From an uncultured Prevotellaceae bacterium (lineage in GTDB: Bacteria; Bacteroidota; Bacteroidia; Bacteroidales; Bacteroidaceae), in NCBI GenBank assembly GCA_902776935.1, contig CACYRS010000016.1, positions 1-42,686 of the forward strand: 42,686 bases of DNA, read 5' to 3'. This document shows, one piece after another, positions 1-7,656 of this stretch (the stretch's first letter is position 1; every line of letters begins with the position of its first letter). Both the position numbers and the translations under genes were made by a program. The notes beneath the pieces are model-generated. The model was not told the DNA's origin. It saw only the letters and a list, made by a program, of their open reading frames with translations, and searched no databases.

Positions 1-70
1 AAGTAACTCCTGCATTCTCCAAAAGTGTATCAGGTTAGAATATCGAATACCTGAAAAACACCGAGGGGTT

Positions 71-120
71 TGGGGGCGAGAAGCCCCCATAAGAGGGTAC
101 GTATTAGCATCAAGTGCTAA
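71..120. other. two small hairpins in non-coding left end
   Basis: Positions 1-562 contain no credible gene. Within them, 72-77 pairs with 83-88 (GGGGGC/GCCCCC, loop GAGAA), and 104-109 pairs with 115-120 (TTAGCA/TGCTAA). Neither is followed by a T-run, so I do not call them terminators. On the minus strand a possible ATG at 15-13 would read off the window edge, but it is too short to judge. These hairpins occupy the position that corresponds to the start of the DUF3987 gene in the right-hand cassette. Confidence 0.4.
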
Positions 121-195
121 ATAACGTTAACCACATTCATTTTTCTTATTACAGTTCATATTACATTTTAGTTTTGTTAGTTAGTTAATTGGTTT

Positions 196-223
196 GTGAG
201 GGCTCGCAGCTGCGAGCCTTCAC
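196..223. other. strong GC-rich hairpin, possible terminator
   Basis: A 12-bp stem (196-207 with 212-223, one G-T pair) closes on a four-base loop; its core GGCTCGCA/TGCGAGCC lies at 201-208 and 211-218. A T-run begins only about 16 bases further on. It could be a weak terminator or a structured DNA or RNA element. It sits left of the octamer/palindrome element just as the UUCG terminator hairpin does at the other end of the window (42119-42140). Confidence 0.5.
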
Positions 224-245
224 TGCGTTATGAAATGAGTTTTTG

Positions 246-276
246 GCTTTTTTCCCTTTTTCCCTTTTTGGAAAAA
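246..276. repeat. left octamer array (CCCTTTTT units)
   Basis: CCC triplets at 254-256 and 262-264 are separated by T5, giving 8-bp units CCCTTTTT at 254-261 and 262-269. A degenerate unit (GCTTTTTT) precedes them and GGAAAAAT follows. The array is inverted relative to the one at 392-425, and the two bracket an AT-rich palindrome. The 8-bp phase is read directly; the function is unknown. Confidence 0.7.
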
Positions 277-324
277 TTAGGTTAGATTATAAAAGAGAAA
301 TTAACATTGTATAATAAATTAATA

Positions 325-356
325 TATCTATATAATATAATTAAATTATATAGATA
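325..356. repeat. AT-rich imperfect palindrome, left end
   Basis: Bases 325-356 form a dyad centred between 340 and 341, with 15 of 16 base pairs matching (only 337/344 fails). It lies in a run of nearly pure A/T from about 301 to 370 between two inverted octamer arrays. Such a sequence could melt easily or extrude a cruciform. Compare 42217-42254. Confidence 0.8.
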
Positions 357-391
357 CTATAGAATTTATAGATCTGTTACGTTTCAAAAAA

Positions 392-425
392 AACAAAAAG
401 GGAAAAAGGGAAAAAAGGAAAAAAG
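392..425. repeat. right octamer array (GGGAAAAA units)
   Basis: Units are AACAAAAA (392-399), GGGAAAAA (400-407), GGGAAAAA (408-415) and AGGAAAAA (416-423). They are spaced by exactly 8 bp and are the reverse complement type of the 246-276 array. Symmetry about the palindrome is approximate here, unlike the exact symmetry at the right end of the window. Confidence 0.7.
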
Positions 426-562
426 TATAATTGTGGAGTATCATTGACATATCAGAATAAGTGGCTCCAGTTGATTAGCAAGTGCCCTCAGCCGAAAAAT
501 AAAAAAGGAGTATTGTTAATTAAGAGCCTGGCGCGCGAATCACGGCTCGCCGAGCTCAGAGA

Positions 563-805
563 ATGATTGAACTGTATTTGACACGTAACAACAATGAGAC
601 AAGTGAGGCGTACGGAAAGTACTACCCTCGAGTAAGCTACAAGCAGACGCTGAACATCCACAACATGGCCAAGCACATGGCTGAGCACAACACCCCGTTC
701 TCAGAAGGTACCATCGAGGGTATCATGCGAGACTTCGTGACAACCACTTTTTTAGTGTATCACAAAAATATTTTTCAGAAAAAATTAGGATATTACGAAT
801 ATTAG
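563..805 (+). pseudogene. truncated HU-like DNA-binding protein
   Basis: The first 59 or so residues look like the start of a Bacteroidetes HU-like protein: LYLTRNNNETSEAYGKYYPRV, then a helical part with NMAKHMAEHNTPFSEG and GIMRDFV. After about base 738 the frame runs into AT-rich sequence that is probably non-coding, encoding TTTFLVYHK and onward to a stop at 803-805. The beta-arm half of the HU fold and any tail are missing, so I read it as a remnant whose 3' part was lost when it was joined to the udk promoter region. It follows the octamer/palindrome element at 246-425, the same order as the intact HU-like gene start at 42621. A functional short protein cannot be excluded. Confidence 0.6.
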
Positions 806-817
806 CGTTTTTTTTTA

Positions 818-825
818 TACCTTTG
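818..825 (+). promoter_or_regulatory. promoter -7 element for udk-menD
   Basis: TACCTTTG at 818-825 fits the Bacteroidetes -7 consensus TAnnTTTG and lies 20 bases before the ATG at 845. A matching -33 TTG is not clear upstream, so the promoter is called from the -7 element only. Confidence 0.6.
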
Positions 826-844
826 CAGAAAAATCTAGAGGAAT

Positions 845-2524
845 ATGCTACAAATCCGCTGTAAGAACAACAATGTTACGAAGAGTTTCCCAGAGGGATG
901 CTCGCTATTAGACGTGTATCAGGAGTTTGCCGACGACATCAAACTGCCCTACCCCGTCATCTCCGCAAAAGTGAATAACGCATCACAGGGACTGAAGTTC
1001 AGGCTGTATCAGAACAGAGACGTGGAGTTTCTGGATGCCAGAGCAGGATCAGGACACAGGGTGTATGTGCGAAGCCTGAGTTTCGTGCTGTATAAGGCGA
1101 CGCAGGATGTATTGCCAGGCTCGAAGCTGTTTGTGGAGCACTCGATATGCAGGGGATATTACTGCAATCTCAAGAAGAAGGAGGGGGATAAGATTACCGA
1201 CAGCGACGTGGATTCAATAAGGAAACGCATGAAGGAGATCATCGACCTGGATATGCCGTTCAGAAGAACTGAGGCCACTAACGAAGAGGCGATAAGGGTG
1301 TTTGCTGAGAGAGGATTCTCCGACAAGGTGAAGCTGCTCGAGACCAGCGGACATATATACAGCGACTACTATACCCTCGGCGATACCGTGGACTATTACT
1401 ACGGTCCGCTCGTGCCAAGTGCAGGCTACCTGAAGGTATGGGGACTGGAGAGATACGAGGACGGACTGCTGCTGAGAGTGCCTGACTGGCATAACCCTCT
1501 CCAACTGGCGGAGAAGGTAGACCAGCCGAAGACCTACGAGATGTTTGCCGAGAAGACCCGTTGGGACATCATCATGCGACTCTCGAATGCAGGTGATGTG
1601 AACAAGGCCATCATGCGAGGACATGCATCAGAACTGATACAGGTAAGCGAGGCTCTGCAAGAGAAAAAAATCGTACAAATAGCAGAGGAGATTGACAGGC
1701 GCTTCCATAGGGAGAAAGACCCCGTGAGGATAGTGCTTATCACAGGGCCGTCGAGCTCAGGAAAGACCACATTCTGCAAACGACTATCAGTACAGTTGTT
1801 GGCATGCGGACTGAGACCGATATCGTTCTCTACTGACGATTACTTCGTGAACCGCGTGGACACTCCAAAACTGCCGAACGGAGATTACGACTTCGACAAT
1901 ATCGAGGCGGTGGAGTACTCGCTCCTTGAGGACCATATGCAGAAACTGATGCAGGGAGAGAGAGTGGAGATACCAGAATATAACTTCAAGACTGGCAAGA
2001 GAGAGTGGAACGGAAAGAAACTGAAGCTATCAAACGACACTGTGCTCATCATCGAGGGAATACATGCGCTTAACCCGCTGTTAACCAAAAAGATACCCGA
2101 CTCCATCAAATATAAGATCTATATCTCTGCCCTCACCAGCGTTTCGCTCGACGACCACAACTGGATACCGACAAGAGACAACAGACTGCTGAGGAGAATC
2201 ATCAGAGACTATAACAAGGGAGCCTTCTCGGCACAGGAGACGATATCTCAGTGGAAGAATGTACTGGCGGCTGAGGACCAGTGGATATTCCCCTATCAGG
2301 AGACGGCAGATGTAATGTTTAACTCGGCTCTGAATATCGAGTTTGCCGTGCTCAGGATACATGCTGAGATAATATTGGCGTCGGTACCGAAGAACTGTCC
2401 GGAGTATGCCGAGGCGCACAGACTGCTGAAGTTCATACATTATTTCCTGCCTATCAGTGATAAGGAAATTCCCCCGACAAGTATCATGAGAGAATTCGTT
2501 GGAGGATCAAGTTTCAAGTATTGA
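845..2524 (+). CDS. udk: uridine/nucleoside kinase with ThrRS-like N-terminus
   Basis: This 559-residue cytoplasmic kinase is predicted to phosphorylate uridine or cytidine with ATP or GTP in pyrimidine salvage. The first 60 or so residues resemble a TGS fold. Residues about 80-230 resemble the second additional domain of threonyl-tRNA synthetase (HSICRGYYCNL and DSDVDSIRKRMK). The C-terminal half is a phosphoribulokinase/uridine kinase domain with a P-loop GPSSSGKTTF near residue 301, then STDDYFV, LIIEGIHAL and RDNRLLRRIIRD. The fused architecture is standard for this family in Bacteroidetes and Firmicutes, where the exact substrate is often unproven. menD starts 3 bases after the stop, so the two are probably cotranscribed from the -7 element at 818. 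Confidence 0.85.
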   Translation: MLQIRCKNNNVTKSFPEGCSLLDVYQEFADDIKLPYPVISAKVNNASQGLKFRLYQNRDVEFLDARAGSGHRVYVRSLSFVLYKATQDVLPGSKLFVEHSICRGYYCNLKKKEGDKITDSDVDSIRKRMKEIIDLDMPFRRTEATNEEAIRVFAERGFSDKVKLLETSGHIYSDYYTLGDTVDYYYGPLVPSAGYLKVWGLERYEDGLLLRVPDWHNPLQLAEKVDQPKTYEMFAEKTRWDIIMRLSNAGDVNKAIMRGHASELIQVSEALQEKKIVQIAEEIDRRFHREKDPVRIVLITGPSSSGKTTFCKRLSVQLLACGLRPISFSTDDYFVNRVDTPKLPNGDYDFDNIEAVEYSLLEDHMQKLMQGERVEIPEYNFKTGKREWNGKKLKLSNDTVLIIEGIHALNPLLTKKIPDSIKYKIYISALTSVSLDDHNWIPTRDNRLLRRIIRDYNKGAFSAQETISQWKNVLAAEDQWIFPYQETADVMFNSALNIEFAVLRIHAEIILASVPKNCPEYAEAHRLLKFIHYFLPISDKEIPPTSIMREFVGGSSFKY

Positions 2525-2527
2525 AAA

Positions 2528-4192
2528 ATGTTTAGTAGCAAAGAGAACGTAAATATACTGACGGCTCTGTTGGCAGCTCATGGAGTTAGGCATGCTGTGG
2601 TGTGTCCTGGAAGCAGGAACTCGGCGATAGTGCATAACCTGAATGAGTGTCATGAGATAGAGTGTTATGGGGTCACTGACGAGAGATCGGCAGGTTTTTA
2701 TGCCTTAGGAATGGCTCAGGCACTGCAACAGCCAGTGGTGGTGTGCGTCACCAGCGGAACAGCTCTGCTGAACCTTAACCCAGCAGTGGCGGAAGCATAT
2801 TATCAGCATGTGCCAATCGTGGTGGTGTCAGCAGACAGACCTCCTCAGTGGATAGACCAGTTAGACGGGCAGACTCTACCCCAGCCCGACGCCCTCGGAA
2901 GGTTCGTGAAGAAGGCCATATCGCTGCCAGAACCAAAAGACGATGAGGAGCGATGGTATTGCAATCGCCTGGTTAACGAGGCTCTGCTGGAGACTCGTCA
3001 TCACGGCAAAGGTCCTGTGCATATCAACGTCCCCATCTCAGAACCGCTGTTCGAATACACAGTGAAGAAATTACCTGAGGAGCGTAGCATCTGTCTGCTG
3101 AATCCAAGAAGCAACAAGTCGCTCATATCAGTGGAATGCGCAGGTCAGTTCTTCAGATCAAAGAAACCGATGGTCATCATCGGACAGATGTCAGCAGATG
3201 ACATATTGCCAGAAGACCTCCATAGCATCTCATTATGCGCCGTAGTGCTAAACGAATCGTTGAGTGTGGGCAAGGGAGGCGAGCACTTTGACGAGGTGCT
3301 CTGTGCTGTAGGCGACAATCCCGAATACCAGCCGGACTTCGTGATATATCTGGGTGATACGATGGTTAGCAAACGCATCAAGAAATGGATGCGAGGCCTG
3401 AAGAAAGCAAATATCTGGGCTGTGGCTGAGGATGGAGTAATACGCGACACCTCGATGAACCTGTATGGACTGATTGAAGGTCACCCGGCAGATGTACTAA
3501 AAGACCTGGTAGAGACTGTAGGAATAAAAACCATCAAATCAACCCAGGCCTTCACATCTCTTTGGGAAAAAGCCCTCGAGAAAATCGATAATCATGCTGA
3601 GGCATACGAGCCGGAATATTCTCAGATGGCCGCAGTAAAGTATTTTGAAGGTGCGATGATGTATGCAGAAGATGACTATATACATTATGGCAACAGCACG
3701 GCAGTGCGATTGGCGAATATCTATGCCAACCACTATGTTTATTGCAATCGCGGGGTGAACGGTATAGAGGGCTCGCTGTCGACAGCTGCAGGATTCTCGT
3801 GTGTGGTCGATGAGAATGTGTATTGTGTGATTGGCGACCTGAGTTTCTTCTATGACCAGAATGCCCTGTGGAACCAGAACCTGAGAGGAAACCTGAGGAT
3901 TCTTCTGTTGAACAACGGCAAGGGAGGAATATTCAATATGCTGAAAGGACTGGAGGTGAGTCCTGCGAGAGACAGGTTTGTGGCTGCCGAGCATAAGACA
4001 TCGGCAGAGGGGATTTGCAGACAGAATGATGTGGTGTATCTCAGGGCCGGGAATACAGAAGAGATGCAGGAAGAAATTGATAGACTGATAGATACAGATT
4101 CTGACAGACCTGTCTTATTAGAAGTCTTCACTGACGCAGAGATAGACGAAAAAGTCCTAAAGGACTATTTTATGTCAATATCTGTCTCATAG
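2528..4192 (+). CDS. menD: SEPHCHC synthase (menaquinone biosynthesis)
   Basis: MenD is a thiamine-diphosphate enzyme that joins 2-oxoglutarate and isochorismate, with loss of CO2, to make 2-succinyl-5-enolpyruvyl-6-hydroxy-3-cyclohexene-1-carboxylate. The 554 residues match the family length. N-terminal landmarks are CPGSRNSAIVHNL and TDERSAGFYALG (Glu52 is the cofactor-activating glutamate by family pattern). SADRPPQWIDQLDGQTLPQ is the typical MenD pyrimidine-domain segment. The cofactor-binding part is GDLSFFYDQNALWNQN followed by NNGKGGIFNML. The gene starts 3 bases after the kinase. Its last 23 bases overlap the end of the convergent isochorismate synthase gene, which supplies its substrate. 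Confidence 0.95.
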   Translation: MFSSKENVNILTALLAAHGVRHAVVCPGSRNSAIVHNLNECHEIECYGVTDERSAGFYALGMAQALQQPVVVCVTSGTALLNLNPAVAEAYYQHVPIVVVSADRPPQWIDQLDGQTLPQPDALGRFVKKAISLPEPKDDEERWYCNRLVNEALLETRHHGKGPVHINVPISEPLFEYTVKKLPEERSICLLNPRSNKSLISVECAGQFFRSKKPMVIIGQMSADDILPEDLHSISLCAVVLNESLSVGKGGEHFDEVLCAVGDNPEYQPDFVIYLGDTMVSKRIKKWMRGLKKANIWAVAEDGVIRDTSMNLYGLIEGHPADVLKDLVETVGIKTIKSTQAFTSLWEKALEKIDNHAEAYEPEYSQMAAVKYFEGAMMYAEDDYIHYGNSTAVRLANIYANHYVYCNRGVNGIEGSLSTAAGFSCVVDENVYCVIGDLSFFYDQNALWNQNLRGNLRILLLNNGKGGIFNMLKGLEVSPARDRFVAAEHKTSAEGICRQNDVVYLRAGNTEEMQEEIDRLIDTDSDRPVLLEVFTDAEIDEKVLKDYFMSISVS

Positions 4193-5207
4193 TTTGGAGC
4201 TTGGCCTCGGTTTCGAGCCATTCCTGATTAAGGACACTGTCTTTAAGAAGACCGCCGCCAGCATAGAGATGACAGGTGGAGCCATCGATGTTCATACAAC
4301 GAAGAGAGACATAAAGATGAGTCTCGTCTAAACCCAAAGGGCCCATAAAACCACTATAATAGCGTCGTGGAGTATGTTCGTTGCATATGATGAAATTAAA
4401 TGTCTCACGCTTAGGAAGTCCACATACAGCCGGTGTGGGATGAAGAGTCTGCAACAAATCACCAATATGCTCATTATCAGCAAGTTTAAAGGTAAAATCG
4501 CTGCGTAGGTGAACGAGGTTGGCTGCTCTTACGGTGCGAGGACCTTCCTCACGGAAGTCGGAGGTAAACTGTTCGAGACACTCTGTGATATATGTAGAGA
4601 CAATGCGCTGTTCCTGGATGTTCTTAGTGCTCCAGGTGAGAGTTTCGCCCTCGCCATTAAGTTGTTCACCCTCCAGTTTCATTGTGCCTGCCAGTGCGAT
4701 AGTGCGCCATTCAGAGCCCTTACCATCAAGTAGAATCTCAGGAGTGGCAGTAAGCCAACAGCCTGTCTGAGGTGTATCCACAAGAGCAATAAACAATCGC
4801 GGATACATATCACAAGCGCGATAGAAAAGATCCATAGGCTTTATACTCTCTCCTAACCTCTCGTCAGCACAGCGTGCAAGCACTATCTTACGGAAGGAAT
4901 CAGCCTCGAGCTGGGAGTGATAATTTGCAAAGTCGATGGAATAGAAAGAGGAAGGTGATGAAGAATACTTATGTTCTTCTGTCTTAAAATTATGTTCTTC
5001 TGTCCTTCTGTCTAAAAAAACAACTTCTGTCTCACCTTGGATAAGAAGTACAGGCTGGTCGGCCTTCACCTCAAATGGTGCCACGACAAAACCATGTCTA
5101 CCATTGAGTTGTGACAAGGAGTGAAGTTCCAACGGTTCGCCAGAGGTCTGTCGTATCAGTGTGGCACGGTCTTCATGGGGTAGCCTGTATATCGCAAAGG
5201 CCGACAT
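4170..5207 (-). CDS. menF: isochorismate synthase
   Basis: This chorismate-binding enzyme (345 residues) converts chorismate to isochorismate, the first committed step to menaquinone and the substrate of the adjacent menD. Visible family features are the base-bearing strand RKIVLAR, then TATPEILL, TIALAGT, RTVRAANLVHL, LHPTPAVCGLPK and the C-terminal block YYSGFMGPLGL with LYAGGGLLKDS. Anthranilate and aminodeoxychorismate synthases share the fold, but the menD and menI neighbours favour isochorismate synthase. Around residues 67-80 a 21-bp tandem duplication (4969-5010) encodes RTEEHNF then KTEEHKY, in a poorly conserved N-terminal stretch. The gene is last in the minus-strand operon from 8637, starts 18 bases after menI, and overlaps menD tail to tail. 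Confidence 0.9.
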   Translation of the reverse strand: MSAFAIYRLPHEDRATLIRQTSGEPLELHSLSQLNGRHGFVVAPFEVKADQPVLLIQGETEVVFLDRRTEEHNFKTEEHKYSSSPSSFYSIDFANYHSQLEADSFRKIVLARCADERLGESIKPMDLFYRACDMYPRLFIALVDTPQTGCWLTATPEILLDGKGSEWRTIALAGTMKLEGEQLNGEGETLTWSTKNIQEQRIVSTYITECLEQFTSDFREEGPRTVRAANLVHLRSDFTFKLADNEHIGDLLQTLHPTPAVCGLPKRETFNFIICNEHTPRRYYSGFMGPLGLDETHLYVSLRCMNIDGSTCHLYAGGGLLKDSVLNQEWLETEAKLQTMRQILT

Positions 5208-5225
5208 CTATTTTTTTTATATTTT

Positions 5226-5639
5226 TTATTTTTTATTTTTAATAATGTAATTCGTCACTCGCACATTAGATATCAGATCACCAAGAGTGTCCTTGATATC
5301 CACATTCCACACGTGGAGGGTTGTGCCCTTATGTAGAAGACGTGCGAAAGCCGTTACGGTATCACCCTCAGCCACAGCCTTGACATGGCTGCCGCTCACC
5401 TCGATACCCACACAAGCGCACCCTGGACAAAGGGCTGAAGAGCCAACACCAGCAACGTTCTCCGCCAGAGCCAGTGATGCCCCGCCACTTAAGAAACCGA
5501 AAGGCTGACGATTGCGCTCATCAACCTTCATACGGGCCATACAAGTATCGTCCTCGGGAGTAGACAGAAATTCCATCCCGAGGGCAGTACTTAAGTTCGG
5601 CTTACTATTGATTAAACGATTTAATTCTTCTACGTTCAT
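5226..5639 (-). CDS. menI: hotdog thioesterase, probable DHNA-CoA hydrolase
   Basis: This 137-residue PaaI/YbgC-type hotdog protein probably hydrolyses 1,4-dihydroxy-2-naphthoyl-CoA in menaquinone synthesis. The core helix reads FGFLSGGASLALAENVA, where the Glu fits the catalytic acid of the 4HBT-II group. The preceding MKVDERNRQP and later VSGSHVKAVAEGD are also typical. The start is set at MNVEELNRL because its ATG overlaps the upstream ROK stop (TAATG), suggesting coupled translation; a longer frame reaching 5672 lies inside the ROK gene. The substrate is inferred from the position next to menF and menD; hotdog enzymes of this type vary in substrate. Confidence 0.8.
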   Translation of the reverse strand: MNVEELNRLINSKPNLSTALGMEFLSTPEDDTCMARMKVDERNRQPFGFLSGGASLALAENVAGVGSSALCPGCACVGIEVSGSHVKAVAEGDTVTAFARLLHKGTTLHVWNVDIKDTLGDLISNVRVTNYIIKNKK

Positions 5640-6619
5640 TACTTGAAGAGTGAGTATTCTGGAACTTCCCATGCGAGAGCACTGGCACCGAGGGTGTCGC
5701 GCTCACGATCTTCGAGTTTAGACAACAGGAGCTTCACCTTGCCACGCATATTGGGGAAGATATGCTCCTCGAATGATTCATAGGTGGGGTCTATGAGCCA
5801 GTGGCCTGCCTTTGCAACTCCTCCTGTGAGGATGATAGCCTCGGGGTTGATAACAGAAGCATAGTTGGCAAGACCTATTCCAAAGATACGGCCTGTACGC
5901 TTGTAGGTCTCTATGGCAAGCTCGTCGCCTTGTTCACAACATTCTGTAATCCTCCTGGGAGTAAGTTTCTCTATTTCACGCATCAATGACGGTTTGTCGC
6001 TCTCTGCCATCAGTTCCTGTGCAGTAAGGACAATACCCTTAGCTGCAACATACGACTCGAGACAGCCTTGTTTTCCACAGCCACAAGAACGTCCATCAGG
6101 AACGATACAAGTGTGTCCGAACTCACCTGCATAACCTGTGAAGCCCTTCATTTCCTTACCGTTGGCAAAGAAACAGCTACCCAGACCTGTACCGATATGG
6201 ACGATGATAAAGTCTGTCATGCCATGAGCACTACCAAACACATGCTCTCCAAGAGCAGAGATATGTGCATCGTTGGCAATACCCACTGCCAGACCTATGC
6301 GGTCGCGGAGCATCGCTGCCAGAGGAACGACACCCTTCCAAGGAAGGTTGGCAGCATTCTCAACACAACCAGAGATATTGCTCGCACTCGGAGCACTGAT
6401 ACCTATGGAACGGATGGTCTCGTAACCTCCGTTTTCCTCTACCAATGTAACAATCTTCTCACTCAGGGCTGTAACGTAGTTGTTTACGTCAGGAAAATCG
6501 AGTGTAGGAAAACTTGACTCGGCTATGATATTACCACGAACATCTACAATAGCGTATGTAGTGCTTTCAATACTAATGTCAACACCTACGACCCTTGTTT
6601 TAATATTATACTCTACCAT
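5639..6619 (-). CDS. ROK family protein, copy 1
   Basis: ROK-fold protein (sugar kinase or regulator), 326 residues, without the N-terminal helix-turn-helix of ROK repressors. The ROK metal-site pattern is present: AGEFGHT and CGCGKQGCLESYV. The catalytic-base motif ANDAH is intact (Asp117). The ATP phosphate-1 loop, normally DIGGT, reads DISIEST, so both glycines are gone although Asp14 remains. A kinase for glucose or an N-acyl hexosamine is the family expectation, but ATP binding is doubtful. It is third in an operon after two paralogues, 10 bases from the previous gene, and its stop overlaps the menI start. Confidence 0.85.
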   Translation of the reverse strand: MVEYNIKTRVVGVDISIESTTYAIVDVRGNIIAESSFPTLDFPDVNNYVTALSEKIVTLVEENGGYETIRSIGISAPSASNISGCVENAANLPWKGVVPLAAMLRDRIGLAVGIANDAHISALGEHVFGSAHGMTDFIIVHIGTGLGSCFFANGKEMKGFTGYAGEFGHTCIVPDGRSCGCGKQGCLESYVAAKGIVLTAQELMAESDKPSLMREIEKLTPRRITECCEQGDELAIETYKRTGRIFGIGLANYASVINPEAIILTGGVAKAGHWLIDPTYESFEEHIFPNMRGKVKLLLSKLEDRERDTLGASALAWEVPEYSLFK

Positions 6620-6629
6620 AATCTAGTTA

Positions 6630-7637
6630 TTACTTAAATAATGAATACTCCTTGGTATCCCACGCCAAAGCACTTGCGCCTAATACGTCGCGCTCCCCCT
6701 CCTTGAGGATAGATACCAGGATACGTGTCTTATTACGGATATTGTGAAACACATGTTCATCAAACGACTTGCGCATGGGTTTGAGCAACCACTTGCCAGC
6801 CTCCATCATATCGCCTGTAAGAATGATGGCCTCAGGATTAAGTATTGAGGCATAATTTGCCAGACCAAGGCCAAGCATGGTTCCTACCCTGCGGAAAGTC
6901 TCGATAGCCAACTTGTCACCCTTGTCGCAACATGTTGCAATGGGAACAATATCCAGTTCACGAAGTTCGCTCATCAATGTAGGCTCCTTGCTCTCTGCTA
7001 TCAGTTCCTTTGCTGTCATCACCAGACCTTTCTGCGAGCAGTATGTCTCCAGACACCCTTTGTGACCACAGCCACACTGGCGTCCGCCAACCTCTACGCA
7101 GGTGTGTCCCACCTCGCCGGCAAAACCGCCAAATCCAAGATGAGGCATGCCATTGGAGAAGAAGCAACTGCCCAGACCACCATGACTTATAGACACCACA
7201 ACAAAATCCTTCATGCCGTGAGCACTGCCATACGCCTTCTCTCCAAGAGCGGTGATATGAGCATCGTTGGCTACTGCCACAGCCAGGCCCAGTCTGTCGC
7301 GAAGCATCGCTGCAAGAGGAACCTTACCCTTCCAAGGCAGGTTGGCTGCGTTCTCTATGCACCCAGAGACGAAACTGGCACTTGGTGCACTCACACCCAC
7401 AGAACGGATAGACTCGTAGCCTCCGTTTTCCTCTACCATCATCAGCACCTTCTCGCTGAGTGCGGTAGCATAATCGTTAACATCAGGATAATCCAACGTT
7501 GGGAAGTGATCCTGCGCGATGATGTCGCCGCGCATGTCAACTACCGCGAATGTAGTCCTTTCAAGTCGGATATCAATTCCCACGACACGGGTCTTGATCT
7601 TATCGACTGTCTCTACGCCTTCAGTAATTGTTCCCAT
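6630..7637 (-). CDS. ROK family protein, copy 2
   Basis: Second of three tandem ROK paralogues (335 residues), cytoplasmic, no DNA-binding domain. The zinc motif CGCGHKGCLETYC and the AGEVGHT sequence are conserved, and the base motif ANDAH is intact. The phosphate-1 loop reads DIRLERT instead of DIGGT, as degenerate as in copy 1. The protein carries about 10 extra N-terminal residues (MGTITEGVETVD). Copies 1 and 2 share long identical stretches such as ENAANLPWKG and end in the same EYSLFK tail as copy 3, so the three arose by duplication. Gaps are 19 bases to copy 3 upstream and 10 to copy 1 downstream. Confidence 0.85.
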   Translation of the reverse strand: MGTITEGVETVDKIKTRVVGIDIRLERTTFAVVDMRGDIIAQDHFPTLDYPDVNDYATALSEKVLMMVEENGGYESIRSVGVSAPSASFVSGCIENAANLPWKGKVPLAAMLRDRLGLAVAVANDAHITALGEKAYGSAHGMKDFVVVSISHGGLGSCFFSNGMPHLGFGGFAGEVGHTCVEVGGRQCGCGHKGCLETYCSQKGLVMTAKELIAESKEPTLMSELRELDIVPIATCCDKGDKLAIETFRRVGTMLGLGLANYASILNPEAIILTGDMMEAGKWLLKPMRKSFDEHVFHNIRNKTRILVSILKEGERDVLGASALAWDTKEYSLFK

Positions 7638-7656
7638 TGATAATAATTCTTGTTAG

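Noticed and set aside
4920-5225. The A/T-rich tracts near menF and menI as a terminator.
   Set aside because: Runs of T and A are present but no stem-loop precedes them.
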